Origin: Tetraselmis striata
Taxonomy: Eukaryota > Chlorophyta > Chlorodendrophyceae > Chlorodendrales > Chlorodendraceae
Length of the DNA stretch: 64,000 nt
Assembly: GCA_006384855.1 (NCBI GenBank)
Contig: VCJN01000051.1
Coordinates: 124,001 to 188,000, forward strand
Reading direction: 5' to 3'
The notes below the pieces were generated by a model, which ran no database searches, was not told where the DNA came from, and was given only the letters and a program-made list of their open reading frames with translations. This document shows, one piece after another, positions 12,111 to 23,879 of this stretch. The translations under genes were made by a program, and so were the position numbers. Numbering within the stretch: the stretch's first letter is position 1; each line of letters opens with the position of its first letter.

Positions 12111-14749
12111 TCATGAGCGAACGGAGAGAGCGGTGGATTCACGGGGAAGGGCGGGCAGCGCCAGGGGGAGGCACCGGGAAGGCCACCGCTGCGGAGTCCT
12201 GTTGGACTTGATGGTGGCGGAGGGGGGCGATATGGCCAAAGAAGAACCATGCGCCATGTGAAGGAAGAACGTTGGGGTCGATGTAGTCCGGAACGATGTC
12301 GGAGTTAGTGGCCCAGCCGCCTTGGTAGCGAATGTGGGACAATGGTACTCCGATCGATGGCGTTGGCGGCATACGCTGCTCCCTTGCGAAAGCTGTGTGA
12401 GGTCCAGGAAGTGCCGGCCGGAGGGGCAGCACCGACAATAAGACGGACGGCTGTAGACAGCCAGTCCGACATTGTAGCGGCAGTCCAAGGTTTTGACTGC
12501 TCGCTTTGGGTGACCGCCCAGAAGTGTGTTTCAGCCAAGGCAACAGTAACCAGGGGGACAGATTGTACGTTGTCGATGAAGTGGTGCAGGAGACGTGCAA
12601 CTCGGGGGTGTTCTGACAACGGAAGGAGAAGCACGCGCAGGTCGTCGGGTCCCGGCCCGTCGGCCAGCGCGACCTTTCTCGCGGTACACCTGCAGGGTAA
12701 TGTTATAATTGTCGACATGCACATCCCGCACTCGGCAGGAGACGCCAGTAAGTCCTCCGGCAAAGAACATGAAGTTGACAACCGAGGCCACGAGGGCTCG
12801 GAAGTCGTGCTGGTACTATGTGGTGGGAGCAGACATAATCAACTCGGCCTTTTCGACGAAGCGGTAAGCTACAGCAGCAGGCAGAGAAACTCGCAAAGGG
12901 GCGGCTTCCAGACGGCGCTGCCGCATCAGCATCAGCCCACGCCTAGTTGCAGTAAGGTGTAGGCTGTCCTTGGCGATTGGGTCGAGGTTGTGCAGCCCGA
13001 AGAACGTGTTGATTGCAGACATGTAGATAGGGTTGCAGTGACTTAGGTCCAATGTGCCCTCGCTGACCAATCCAGGCAACGTACCGGACGACACTAGCAG
13101 TGGTCGCCTCCAGCGGGCTGATGTTCTCGGAGTCGTGGCAAAACTCTGCAAACAGAGACAGTCTGCCGGCGTAGCTCTTGAGTGTCTGAGCGGTGAGGGA
13201 GCTGGAGAGCAGGTCGAGTGTCCGTTGTCCTAGCTCGTCTGAGCCGAAAGCATCCTGTAGTCGAGATCGTACTGAACCAGCGCAGAGAGCGACAGCTTCA
13301 GGCTCGTCAATTACGTGAGTGCGTCGTTTTACCGACAGAGTTCCAAGGGGGCGACTACTGTTTGCAAAGTACTCGGCAGCAACAATTAGGTTCCCGGCGG
13401 TTGGCCGGTAGTTGCTGGACGGGTTTGCAGTAGCACCAATACGGGTTTGCGGGGGTAGGTTCAGGTAAGAGGGCCGCCCCGCGCGCCCTTCGTGCTCGCA
13501 GCGCCTGTCACGCGCGTAACGTACACGCGCGAAGCTTGGTCGTTGCGAACCAATTGTAACACGCAGTGTAACAACCGACGGACGCAGTGATGGAATGGTA
13601 CGGGAGGCGGTTGGTTGAGCCGCCATGTGCAGGTGTGCGGATTGTTGAGCCGCACTCGGCCGTAGCTGTAAGAAGCGCCGCACCGAGGAAGGTCTAAATA
13701 AAGTCTGTAAGGTGGGGGGTCAGGTCCTGACACATGACGCTCATCCCGCCGTTGAGCTGCAAGGGTGCGCTTTGCGGCGGTCACCGAAAGGTGGCCTCGC
13801 AAAGCTCCAGCAGCTCCGACGAAAGGCGGCGCCCCACATCGTCACTCGTGCTGACCTTCGCGGCCACGCCCGCGTCCACCGCCACGTCCTCGTCCACGTC
13901 CGCGCCCTGCAGCTGCTGGCGCCACCCGAGCGATAGCGGTTGCTTTGGCGCTGCTGGCCACAGTCGCCTCGAAGACGCGACGCTCGTAGTCCCTCATGAG
14001 GACCCCAAAAATCGCGGAACCCAGATGCTCAGAAGCGGGCTGAAAGTGTTGGGCTCGCAGCACGTCCAGAACACCTTGGTCACCGTGCATAGGCTTGACC
14101 TCATTAAGCCTCCGTAGGAAGGCCAAACGAAAGCGAAACGCCTTGTCGATGGCTTCGGCGTGGTTCCGAGCTCTCGCGAGGTAGGGGGAGAAGTCCCGAC
14201 TTGCAGCAGATCGTAGGGCAGCTGCTTGTCGAGAGCCACGAAAAGTGCGGCCATGTGGGCGCCGAAACACGACATCCATAGGTACTCCTTCTGGGCCGGC
14301 AGACGCCGGTCATCCAGCTTGAGGTACTCGTTCGTTAGGTCGGTGCTCAAGGGGAAGAGTCCATGCACTCGGCTGACCGGTCGAACGGCCTCGTAACCAG
14401 ACTCTGCTCGCTGCATTAGCTCTGGCACCGCGAGGTAGTCATCCTCGTCACTCACGGATTTTGCTCCGACACGGCTGCTCTGGGCTAGCTCTAGCAAGTC
14501 GGGGCGCTCTGCGGCTCCCCCGCTGCCTGTCGGCTGTCCCGCGATGCGTTGCCCGGAACCGGAACCATGTGCCTCTTCTCCATTAACAACGCGCTCACGA
14601 GCCGTCCATTGGGCCAACGGTGTAGCAAGCTCGCGCAGTAATGTAGACTGGGCCTTCACGTCTGCGTGTAGCGACTCGAGCGTCGGCTCAACGACGGGTT
14701 CTTCTCCATTTGGCATGGTAACGCACGGACGTACGGATGAGAATATCAC
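12110..14749 (-). mobile_element. Tyrosine-recombinase element, copy B (decayed; DIRS- or Crypton-like)
   Basis: On the minus strand a gag-like region (about 14716-13842) has a long N-terminal part and a C-terminal run of Gly-Arg repeats like an RGG RNA-binding box. It is followed by a recombinase region (about 13680-12110). That region has a core-binding segment (PLEATTASVVRYVAWIG) and the HxFR box SHSFRKGA, with NSDIVPDYID further on. The gag-like and recombinase regions are only about 160 bp apart, leaving no room for reverse transcriptase or RNase H. It is therefore either a non-autonomous DIRS relative or a Crypton-like element with an extra ORF. It is broken at a few places, less decayed than copy A, and bracketed by about 180-bp direct repeats. 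Confidence 0.7.
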
Positions 14750-14825
14750 ACACGGGTGGTGAGCCGGGTGTGGTCTTGAACAACTTGGGGTGACCTTGCT
14801 CGCAACATGTTACGAGACAATTTAA

Positions 14826-15018
14826 ACATCGCTGCGTGTAACGCAGCGAAAACTGGAAGATGGCAGGCTCAGCTGTTATGGCTGCTTTTATGTCTACTCG
14901 TGCTGCACCCAAAAAGGGCGTAACGACAGGTGCCTAGTTCCCGAACCACTGAGCAGCACTCGTAGCTGAAAAGCCGATAGGTCAAGGGAGGAAACCCCAT
15001 AAACTAGCTGGTTTAGAT
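14826..15018 (+). repeat. About 190-bp direct repeat, right copy, bracketing element copy B
   Basis: Partner of 11899-12076 in the same orientation with about 95 percent identity by eye. It marks the right boundary of copy B. Confidence 0.75.
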
Positions 15019-16402
15019 CATACCCGGGTACAGGGACCTGTACCCTGCTCCTAACTTGGCATTCCAGTTCCATAGTTTATCGTACCGCGCCTACGGTACA
15101 CGGTACATCGATCCAGCGCGTTATCGAGGGCGGATGCTGAGGCACTTCCCCGTCGTACGACCGGGACGAACAGTCAGTCCACTCATCCTCCCCATCCGCC
15201 GGCCGGCTCCTAAGCAAACGCAGGCGCACTGGCCACAGAGCGCGTCGCTTGCCACCATGCGGGCTAACACTTCCTTGATCCATATGGCACCAGCCCTGCT
15301 GCTCATAATCGGGATCGGCTGCAACTACCGGTACCTCTCGACGGTGGGGACCAAGAAAAACACCAGGAGGTGGGGGGCGCGCCCCGCCAGCATATATGCA
15401 GCGCTGTACTTTACCGTCTAAGTTTAGCGACGATTCGACGATATAGCGCTAGATTAAATTATTTACATGCGCTATATTATTAATTTAAAAATACAACGAC
15501 TGCTCAATGTACAAGTAACAGACAGCTGCCCGCCCCGCAACGCTGGTTAGCCGCGACCCCGTTTTGGGCGGTAGACTGAGCCCACAACTGCACCCACGTC
15601 GCCTGGCTATTTATCGGCGCACAGCTCTGGCGATAGGACGATGGGAGTCGACCTCGTGAAATTCCGGCTGAAGGCATCGGAGGTGCGCGTGGTGCCAGGG
15701 TGACGGGGCGACTGCATGGAGCAGGCTTGCCGCCCACTCAACTGAGCGCTATCTGGGTACCGGCACCAGAGCAGCTCTTTCAACCACGCACCGGGCGATA
15801 CTACCGGGCCCTCACGGTATGAGCCAGGCGACACTCGGCCGTCCCTGGCAGTGACAATGAGCTCTGCACGCGGTCCGCCGTTTGCAGGGATATCTCAACG
15901 CGGGTCCTGCCATCCCCGCGCGGGCGCACGGCTCCTGGGTCGGAGAGTCAGCGTTGATCGCACCCACGCCGCCGCTCGGAGCGAAGACTGGTCAGGTGCG
16001 CGGGCATTCCGCCCGTATCCCTCACCCAAATCTACCCCAATCTGATCACCACCCAACCGCTATTCCGGATAGCCACCAGCCTTCGACGCCCCCTGACGGC
16101 GTGGTCTGTGCGCGGGCCGCGGTCCGCAGGATGACAACACTGGTTCCGCCATATATCTCAAGGGACACCCCAGCTCCCCCGATAGGTCGGCTGCGGCAGT
16201 GGAGGTGCGCAACGCGACGATGCATGAAAACCACGGGCGGCAGCCTTGAAAACAGCATGACACAATGCTCCGGTGCCTTCGGGTGCCCTCATCAGAAGCC
16301 GGCAGCGCGCGGGCTACTATACAAATAAAAAAATGAATAAAATTATACCAGCCTTGGCTCGCCGGCCCGCGAAATCACTATTTGCGATGCCCGGGGCTGC
16401 AG
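15019..16402. other. Region upstream of methyltransferase-GT64 gene A; missing 5' exons expected here
   Basis: By comparison with paralogue B, a short signal-anchor exon and one more short exon should lie before 16403. A candidate starts at ATG 15257 with a hydrophobic stretch (MAPALLLIIGIG), but no splice path in the right phase was convincing. Nothing else is recognised. Confidence 0.4.
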
Positions 16403-18999
16403 GCGGCGGACCCTCTGCGCGAGCGTGCCTTCCTGGGTCTCCGGCTATGCAAGCCGGGCTGGGGCGGCGCGCGCTGCTCGTCGGAGCTGCCGCGGGCAGA
16501 GTGCCCGGAGCGGGGCGGCGGCTGCTTCGAGCATCCCGAGTACGGCGTCCTGTCTGTGCCGCGGGAGCGCTGGCTGTCGGGGCGGCAGCGCACGCGGGGG
16601 GAGTCGGAAGCTGGCAGCATTGACTACGCCCTCCGCAACAAACATCACCGGGTGGGTGTCGACGCCATCTTGCAGAGCATTTGGTGTTGCATAAATTTTC
16701 AGAAAATATGCGTGTGAGAAGCGATGTTGTCCGTTACAATCCTACAACCGGCAGTGCTATTATCAACATGCGTTTGTTAGAGAGGGAGAGAGAGAGGAGT
16801 CTTAAATGCAGGCAGTCATGAGGGCATGCAGAGAGTGCTCGGTGGCTCAGGGGAGTCACCCCACCCTGATTGGGTATGTGGCTGCGGCGCCATTGCGTCC
16901 GTTGTTAGATTGGCATCGACCGCTTTTGCCGCAGATCGTCTCAACCCATCAATGGTCAGTTATTTGCATGAATTCCATAATTTTGGATGCGTAACCGCAT
17001 TGGCACATGCCATTATTAGTGTACATTCTGATACTCAGCGCATGCACGGTTACCGTGAAGTCATGTACACCATCGCGAGGGTGGGGGCATGCTTGGCACT
17101 CCCGAGCGATGGCTTATGTAAGTTCCCTATGCATGTAGATTGGACGCATCAGCGCCTTAAGTGGTCAACACATGAGGGCGCACCTATCGTACCCACAGTT
17201 TATAGCAGCGAGGGGGGCCGGCGGTTGGGGGGGGGGGGGGGGGGGGCGTGTGCGAATAACTCTGCATTTGTGAAATGTGTGTTGGTATGAAGTCAAACAC
17301 ACCCCACCCGCACGCTCGCACCCGCCAGGACGCTCCGGCAGCAGGCCCCGATCTCCACTGGCCCGCTGACACCGCTTCCCGGCGGCTGTCTGATCTGCAG
17401 GCAAGGTTCCATGACTACGCCGCGCTCCCGGCCCAGCTGGGCGACGTGGCGCAGCTGGCGGGCGGACCCGTGCCGCTGGTGGGCGACATGCTGGCGTCCG
17501 GGCACCGTGCGTCCTCGGTCACGCTGCTGGACCCGCACGCCCTGCGCTACCTCGACCCCGAGAAGGCGGAGCCGTCGTCCTACTACAGCGGGAACTTGAC
17601 TGCGGGGGGAGTGGGCGCCACCTCCATCATCCCGCTACCACCCGGGGACCAGCCCGCGCCCTCGCACCGCTATGACACGGTGGTGATGGTCGGCGCGCTC
17701 GAGGCGGTGCCTGACGCCTTGGAGGCGCTGGAGCGGGCGTACCACATGCTGCGCCCTGGCGGGACCTTTGTGTGGCACGAGCGGCTGTGGGACGCCCCCC
17801 CACCGGGCGCCAAAGGGCCCCCGACCGCCATCCGCCTCCAGCCCGCGTTTGCGCAACGCTTCACAAGCGTCTTTGAGCCGCTGTTTGAGCCGCGCAGCTC
17901 GCGCGACGTGTACTTCATCGGCCGCAAGCGGTTGCACGACGGGCTGCCGCTGCCGCCGCCACAGCCGTTGCCTTTGGCCGGTGCGGGCACCGAGCCGCGG
18001 CGCGCAGCTCAGGACGTGAAGGTGAGCGATGGCCCGGTCCAGCGCGGTTGCGCGCATGAATAAGCGGCTGAGGAGTGAGGGCCTTGGCATGTCGCATGGA
18101 ATTGGACAGCATGGCTGATTCACAGGCTCTCTGCTTGAACTCTTTTATTGTCGGCATTTCCCACCATCTTTCTATACCATGTTTCTGCTGCCCAGCTTCT
18201 GCCCCCCGTCCCCGGTGCCGCAGGGCTCATGTGCTGATGCCGGGCCCATGTTGCGCTGCGGCAGGTGACCGTTGTGCTGATGACGCACCCCGCGTCCAAG
18301 CGCGTGGAGCAGCTGCGCGAGAGCATCGAGCGCTACATGCGCATGCCCATCGTCCGCCACGTCTTGCTCATCCTGAACGGCGCCACGGTGCCCTTCGACC
18401 TGCAGCCCTTCGAGGGCAAGCTGATCCTGAAGGCGTTTGCGCGCAACAGCATGAACAACCGCCTGCGCGTCGGCGCGGAGGTGGCGACGGAGGCGGTGCT
18501 GTGGATGGACGACGGCGAGGCGGTGGAGGAGGCGACGGTGGCGTGCCTGTACCGCGCGTGGGCGCGGGAGCCCGACAGGGTGCTGGGGCTCGACCCGAAA
18601 ACCATTCTTTACGACGATCTGAAGTATGGAGGCGTCGATCCAAAGGACCGGTCATACTCCTACGTGGCGGGCAAGACCATGCTGTTTCACCACAGCTACC
18701 TGGACGCCTACCTGCGGGACCGGGCGCTGGTGCGATGGGTCAACCCTGAGGAGGAGGAAACTCACCAGGGCGAGCTGCACTTCTGCGAGGACCTGGCGCT
18801 CGCGGCGCTGGTGACGCACTTGAGCGGCAAGGCGCCGCTGGCGGTCGAGAGCGCGGGCGCTTTGTCGGCGGGGGACGCGAAGGATGGCGACGTGTGGAGG
18901 AACAAGCGCAGCCGCTGCATCCTCTGGCTCGAGGGCCACTTTGACGTGATGAAGTCCCCCACCGAGACGCGCCGCGCGGTGTGCGGCGCGCCGCCCTGA
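16403..18999 (+). CDS. EGF-like / methyltransferase-like / GT64 glycosyltransferase fusion, paralogue A (5' end unresolved)
   Basis: Exons 16403-16651, 17401-18021 and 18265-18999 are all phase 0, giving 534 residues plus stop. Exon 16403 begins after the acceptor GGGGCTGCAG, so upstream coding exons are missing from the model. The first part has an EGF-like pattern (CKPGWGGARC). The second resembles a class I SAM-dependent methyltransferase: a Gly-rich AGGP in the motif I place, an acidic strand end VTLLDP, YDTVVMVGALEAVPDAL, then YHMLRPGGTFVWHERLW. The third matches the GT64 domain of exostosins (VTVVLMTHPASKRVEQLRES, FARNSMNNRLR, HFCEDLALAALV). The DXD metal site reads MDDGE where paralogue B has MDDDV, so the third Asp is Gly; sugar transfer may be weakened or changed. 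It should be a Golgi-lumen enzyme. Intron positions match paralogue B, which lies tail to tail 2.1 kb away. Confidence 0.82.
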
Positions 19000-21144
19000 A
19001 TGGCTCGGTCGCTGTCACCCTGGTATACGTACGATAGGCACCGCAAACACAGATCCCTGTATAACACGCTGCCCCGCGCTGGCTGCTGCCCTCTCCTTCC
19101 GGCTGTCACCACGACCTCAGCCCACGACTGCGGCTGCCGCGAAGTGAAGCGGTCTATGACAACCGCAGGGTGTGCCGCCCCGTAGTAATGCCCATCATTA
19201 ATATAGTCTCATCTTACGAAGGTAGAGCCGCATTACCTACAAGCATTGAACATGGTACCGACGATGTACTTACCGGTCAATAGTTATAAAACACTGCTGG
19301 TCCCGGCTGGTCTGCTATTTTGATCTCACGCTGGTCTTCCTGTAAGACCACCAGCTACTGCGTTAGGCAGACTGAACTGCCTGCTAGGGGCTGGATGTGT
19401 TGTGCCGATCTTTGAAGTAGTAGTTAGGGATAGTGTATATACGGCATAATGTACAGAGGAGCACAGCGCCCTACTCTAGAATGACCTCAGATGGTCACGC
19501 AACTCTGGGCATTACCCTACGCAGTAGTCTAGAGACAGTAACCGCCAGAATGGCGGCCCAACCGGGTTTGTATACTAGATCCGATGGTCAGCGGGAGCTG
19601 CTGCTGGTCGCACTGACGGCTCTATTGAGCCCACGCAGTTGTAAGATTCTAAGCCACCCTCAGCTACACCTTGTCTTTAAGGCAAGCAGCACAAAATCCC
19701 AAAAAGAGGTTCGTCACCTGAGGAGGGCTGCTCGGGCACTTGCACACATCTGCTTGCCAGTCTATTTATTGTGGCGCCTTGTGCTTGAGAAGTAGCGACT
19801 GCTAGGGTGCCAGCGCGCAATTCAGAACCCCGACGAGCCCTCACTAGCGACTATAAGCATTAATTTGGGCTCGCACGCCACATTATAATGAAATTCGCTT
19901 TTGATCCGCAATAATTCCATCCGCATTTTACCTCTGGCAGTTAGGGTTGTTTCTTATTCGCATCAATAATGTGAAACCTTATTGCCGCGTCGGCGCCCGT
20001 GGCAGGTATCATCGCAGATCATGAGAAAGTGACGCAAACATCGCTGACCTATTCCTTCCCCTTGCTACAATTTCGAACGTGGAATGTAAGCAAAGGAATT
20101 TTAAAAACGCTCGGTCTTCCCGTTCTCGTCAGATTTTGGTGGCCTTTTCATTGTTGGTGACCTTCGACTTGGCTCCGTCCGTGACCCGATGCAACAGAGT
20201 GGATGGCCCCTGGCGCGCCCCACTACCAGGTACCGCCCAACTACTGACACCATCTGTAGTGAATAGAGTGGCCGCGAATGGCACACTGAGAAGGAAGTGG
20301 CCGCAACAAAGCCCCCAAGAGTATACCCATCCTTAATATAGGTGCACCCACAGTTGAGCTCTTGTTGTTGGTTCCCGGGACAGGACTGGTAACAGTGGAA
20401 CCCTTGCAGCGTCTCTGCGGCGATCTTTTGGGCAGCAATCCGGTCGATACGGAAAGCCTGCTGGGTAGCTAGGCGGCGCTCCGTGATACATACGGCTACA
20501 GTCGTTGAGCAAATTGCCGCAACATTCCGCAAGACTAACTGGAGACCAGTGAAGGAGTTTCCAACACTGTTGGATCACCGTCTATCCAAACACTGCCATC
20601 AAAATACCCGGCACTGACCGCGACAGGTCTGCCCTACGCCCCTACCCGTCGGCCCGTTCGAGGAATGCGAGTTGGGGCACGCCCCATTCCGCGGAGCAGC
20701 GCACTTCAAGAGTGTGATGCATGTGCAACAGCAAAAAGGCCAATGTGGGAGGGCCGGGCGGTATAACTGGGAAACCGACGCCCCTCTACTCTACTGGGTT
20801 TCGCTGTTGCCTGTCCTGTCCCGGGGGCGAAACAACAAAGTGGGAAACATACTGCGTTTTCAGTACAATCCAAGGCGCCATGAAGGGTTTAGGGAGGGGG
20901 GGGGGGGGGGCGAAAAGTCGAATCCTGGGGTGCAATTGATGCAACCTGACTCCGGAACTAACAACCCGACACTGTGACGGTGAGACCCCCACCGCGGACC
21001 GGAGTTGAGCTGGTATCTGAGCTACATAACTGTCTGTCAGCGGCTCCATTAGGCAGTTCCACCAAAGAATAGCATACTAGCATGGGCCAGGCCAGGGGTA
21101 TCCCGCGCTGCGCAGGGGCGCCGGCTCGAGCGGCCGCATGCGCT
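19000..21144. other. Spacer between tail-to-tail paralogues, with dispersed repeat copies
   Basis: No gene seen. It holds a copy of the dispersed CCCGGGACAGGACTGG repeat at about 20373-20425, an inverted partial copy at about 20808-20832, and a G run at about 20896-20910. Both 3' UTRs must lie at its ends. Confidence 0.5.
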
Positions 21145-23488
21145 TCATTCGGCGAGCTCTCCCATCGGGGTGCACATGCCGCGGCGCGTCTCGGCGGGGG
21201 AGGCCATCATCCCAAAGTGGCCCTCGAACCAGATGACGCAGCGGGTGCGCATGCTGTCCCAGCCCGTCGCGGTGCTGAGGCCGATGCCGCCGGTGTGCAG
21301 CTCCTCCTTGCCGCCCTGCGTCTCCACCACCAGCGGCGGCTTGCCGCTCATGGCGCCCACCAGCGCCACCAGGCCCAGGTCCTCGCAGAAGTTGAGCTCG
21401 GAGGGGTCGGCGGTGTCCACCTCGGGGTTCACGTAGCGCGTCAGCACCTCGTCCCGGAGGTAGCCGTCCAGGTAGCTGTGGTGGAAGAGCATCGTCTTGC
21501 CGGCCACGTAGGTGTACGGCTTGCCAAGCGCGACCTTCCCATCGTAGGTCAGCTCCCCATACTTCACCCCCTTGGCGTCCAGCCCGATCATCCGGTCCGG
21601 CTCCCGCAGCCACGCCCGGTGCAGGCAGCGCAGCAGCTCCTCCCCCACTTGCACGTCGTCGTCCATCCACAGCACCATCTCCGTCGACACCTCCGCGCTG
21701 ATGCGCAGGCGGTTGTTCATGCTGTTCACCCGGAAGTACTTGATAATCAGCTTGCCCTCAAACGGCTTCATGTCAAATGGCACCACGGCCCCGTTCAGGA
21801 GCAGCAGGATGTGGCGCACCACCGGCATCCGCATGTAGCGCTTCATAACCTGGAGCAGCAGCGGCACTCGCCTGGACGTCGGGTGCGTCAGCAGCACCAC
21901 AGTGATCTGCGGCGGCGCGGCAGCAGGGCGGGCGTCAGGTCACCAGCATGGCGCAGTGCTCCAGGGCTGGCCTGAACCAGCAACCAGCATCGCCCGAGGG
22001 GACTGGGAACTCCAGACGGATGTCACCGTCACAATGTCGATGAGGACAGTGATGGCACAGTACATTTTCCGAGGAAAGATATCATCACGAGCTGACCTAC
22101 AATGGCGGGGTGCTGGGTATACGTCACAGGCCATAAAACCTAATCCTTGGCGTTGGGCTATGGCCCGTGTAAGAACTATCGCTGACCGCTTTCACCCATC
22201 CAGTGAGCCAAACCAGCAGCATGCCATCGCTCACCTGCCCGTCTGGCATGCGCCCCGGGTCGGCAACTCGAGTGTAACCACCCCCCGCCGCGTGCGGCTG
22301 CCACCGCGGCTGCATCAGCGGCAGCGGCTGAACTTGCGGCGGCGGCAGCGGCAGCCCGTCGTGCAACCGCTTGCGGCCGATGAAGTACAATGCGTGCGAG
22401 TTGCGCAAGTCCAGCAGCGGCTCAAACAGGCTAGTGAAGCGCTGAGCAAACGCCGACTTGAGGCGGATGGCGTGGGGTGTCCGCGGGACACCCGGCGCGG
22501 GGACGTCCCACAGCCGCTCGTGCCACACAAAGGTCCCGCCAGGGCGCAGCATGTGGTATGAGCGCTCCAGCGCATCGAAGGCATCCGGAACCGCCTCGAG
22601 CGCGCCAACCATCACCACCGTGTCGTAGCGGTGCGCGGGCGCGGGCTGGTCCCGCGGAGGTAGCGGGATGATGGAGGTGGCGCCCACCGCCTGCACGCTG
22701 ATGTTCCCCTGGTAATAGGCGGAAAGCCCTGGGTTGCGCGGGTTCAGGAAGCGCAGGGCGCGCGGCTCCAGCAGCGTGACGGACGTCGCGCGGTGTCCGG
22801 ACGCCAGCATGTCGCTCACCAGCGGGAAGGGGCCGCCCGCGAACTGCGCCACGTCGCCCAACTGCTCTGGCAGAGCATCGTACTTGAGAAACTTCGCCTG
22901 GCAATATCATATTGCAGCGGAATGGGGGCAATCAGTCGTGCATTCCGGGGCGTGGGCACCCCGGAAAGACCAAACATGCACGGACCATGCTGCAATGCTC
23001 AGCCACGAGAGTATCAAGGCAACTGATCTGCCCTCTGACGACCAAGGCATGCGCTGTGAATGGCGGGCGTCACCCACCCGGTGCTCCTTGTTGAGCTGTT
23101 CGTAGTCGACGCCGGCCGCCTCCGACTCCTCCCGCGCACGCTTGGCCGCCAGCCATCGCTGGTTCGACACGGAGGCGATCCCGTACTCGGGGTGCTCGAA
23201 GCAGCTGCCGTCCGGCTCGACGCACGCCGGCCGCGGGACCTCCACCGAGCAGCCCTCGCCGGTCCAGCCCACCTTGCAGAAAGTGAGCCCCAGGAACTCG
23301 CGGGCTCGTATAGGGGGCTCCACCTCCTGCAGCCCCAGTCACGCAGGAACCCCTAAGGGACGATCGAGGGTGCTGGGCAATCGCCGGGCCTCTGGGTTCT
23401 GAGGCTGGATGGAGCTGCCTGTATGGCAGCCTTCACCGCGGGCCTGCGTCCCCTTATTCGCACCGCGCCCCTAGGATGGCGAAGTCCG

Positions 23489-23519
<31 letters not shown>

Positions 23520-23879
23520 ACATTGTGCCCCCCGCGAGCCCAGCCGCCGCTGCGCTCACCTTGACCGCCCCGCGACCAGCCGCCGTTGACTTTGCGACAG
23601 GGGAGCCAAGCGACCCCTCCGGATATGCTGAAGACGCGTGTACTCGCAGGTTGATGGGTGCAGCTGGCCTGCAGGGGGAGGTTGTACCGGTGTCAAGCGC
23701 GTGCGGCTGATGGTCTCGGGATACTCAATTTATATCGCATTCGCGGCGCTTCGTGCGTACCTGTAGTTTGCGGCGTTGACCTTACCAGCGGCCGGTGTCA
23801 AGAGGTGCTGCAAAGAGAGCCCCGCCAGGACCAGCGCGGCCAACATCGCCGGAAGGGGCACGTCGTCGAGGCTACGCAT
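21145..23879 (-). CDS. EGF-like / methyltransferase-like / GT64 glycosyltransferase fusion, paralogue B, 611 residues
   Basis: Exons (minus) 23879-23786, 23627-23560, 23326-23078, 22897-22235 and 21906-21145 close in frame. Residues 1-30 (MRSLDDVPLPAMLAALVLAG...) look like a signal anchor, so a type II Golgi protein is likely. An EGF-like Cys cluster follows (C71, C80, C89, C96; CKVGWTGEGC). Residues about 138-358 form the methyltransferase-like part (AQFAGGPFPLV, VTLLEP, LRPGGTFVWHERLWDV). Residues 359-611 form GT64, the fold of the C-terminal exostosin domain that transfers N-acetylhexosamine in animals. The DXD is D440-D441-D442 and the CED motif is present. I infer a glycan-building enzyme that may also methylate its product; the methyl acceptor cannot be read from sequence. 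Introns are conserved with paralogue A. Exons 1 and 2 rest on phase and splice consensus only. Confidence 0.83.

Noticed and set aside
12342-12962. Plus-strand open frame as a gene
   Set aside because: It is antisense to the recombinase part of element copy B.
15257-15420. Exon 1 of methyltransferase-GT64 paralogue A
   Set aside because: The start is hydrophobic like a signal anchor, but no donor/acceptor chain to 16403 in phase 0 was convincing.
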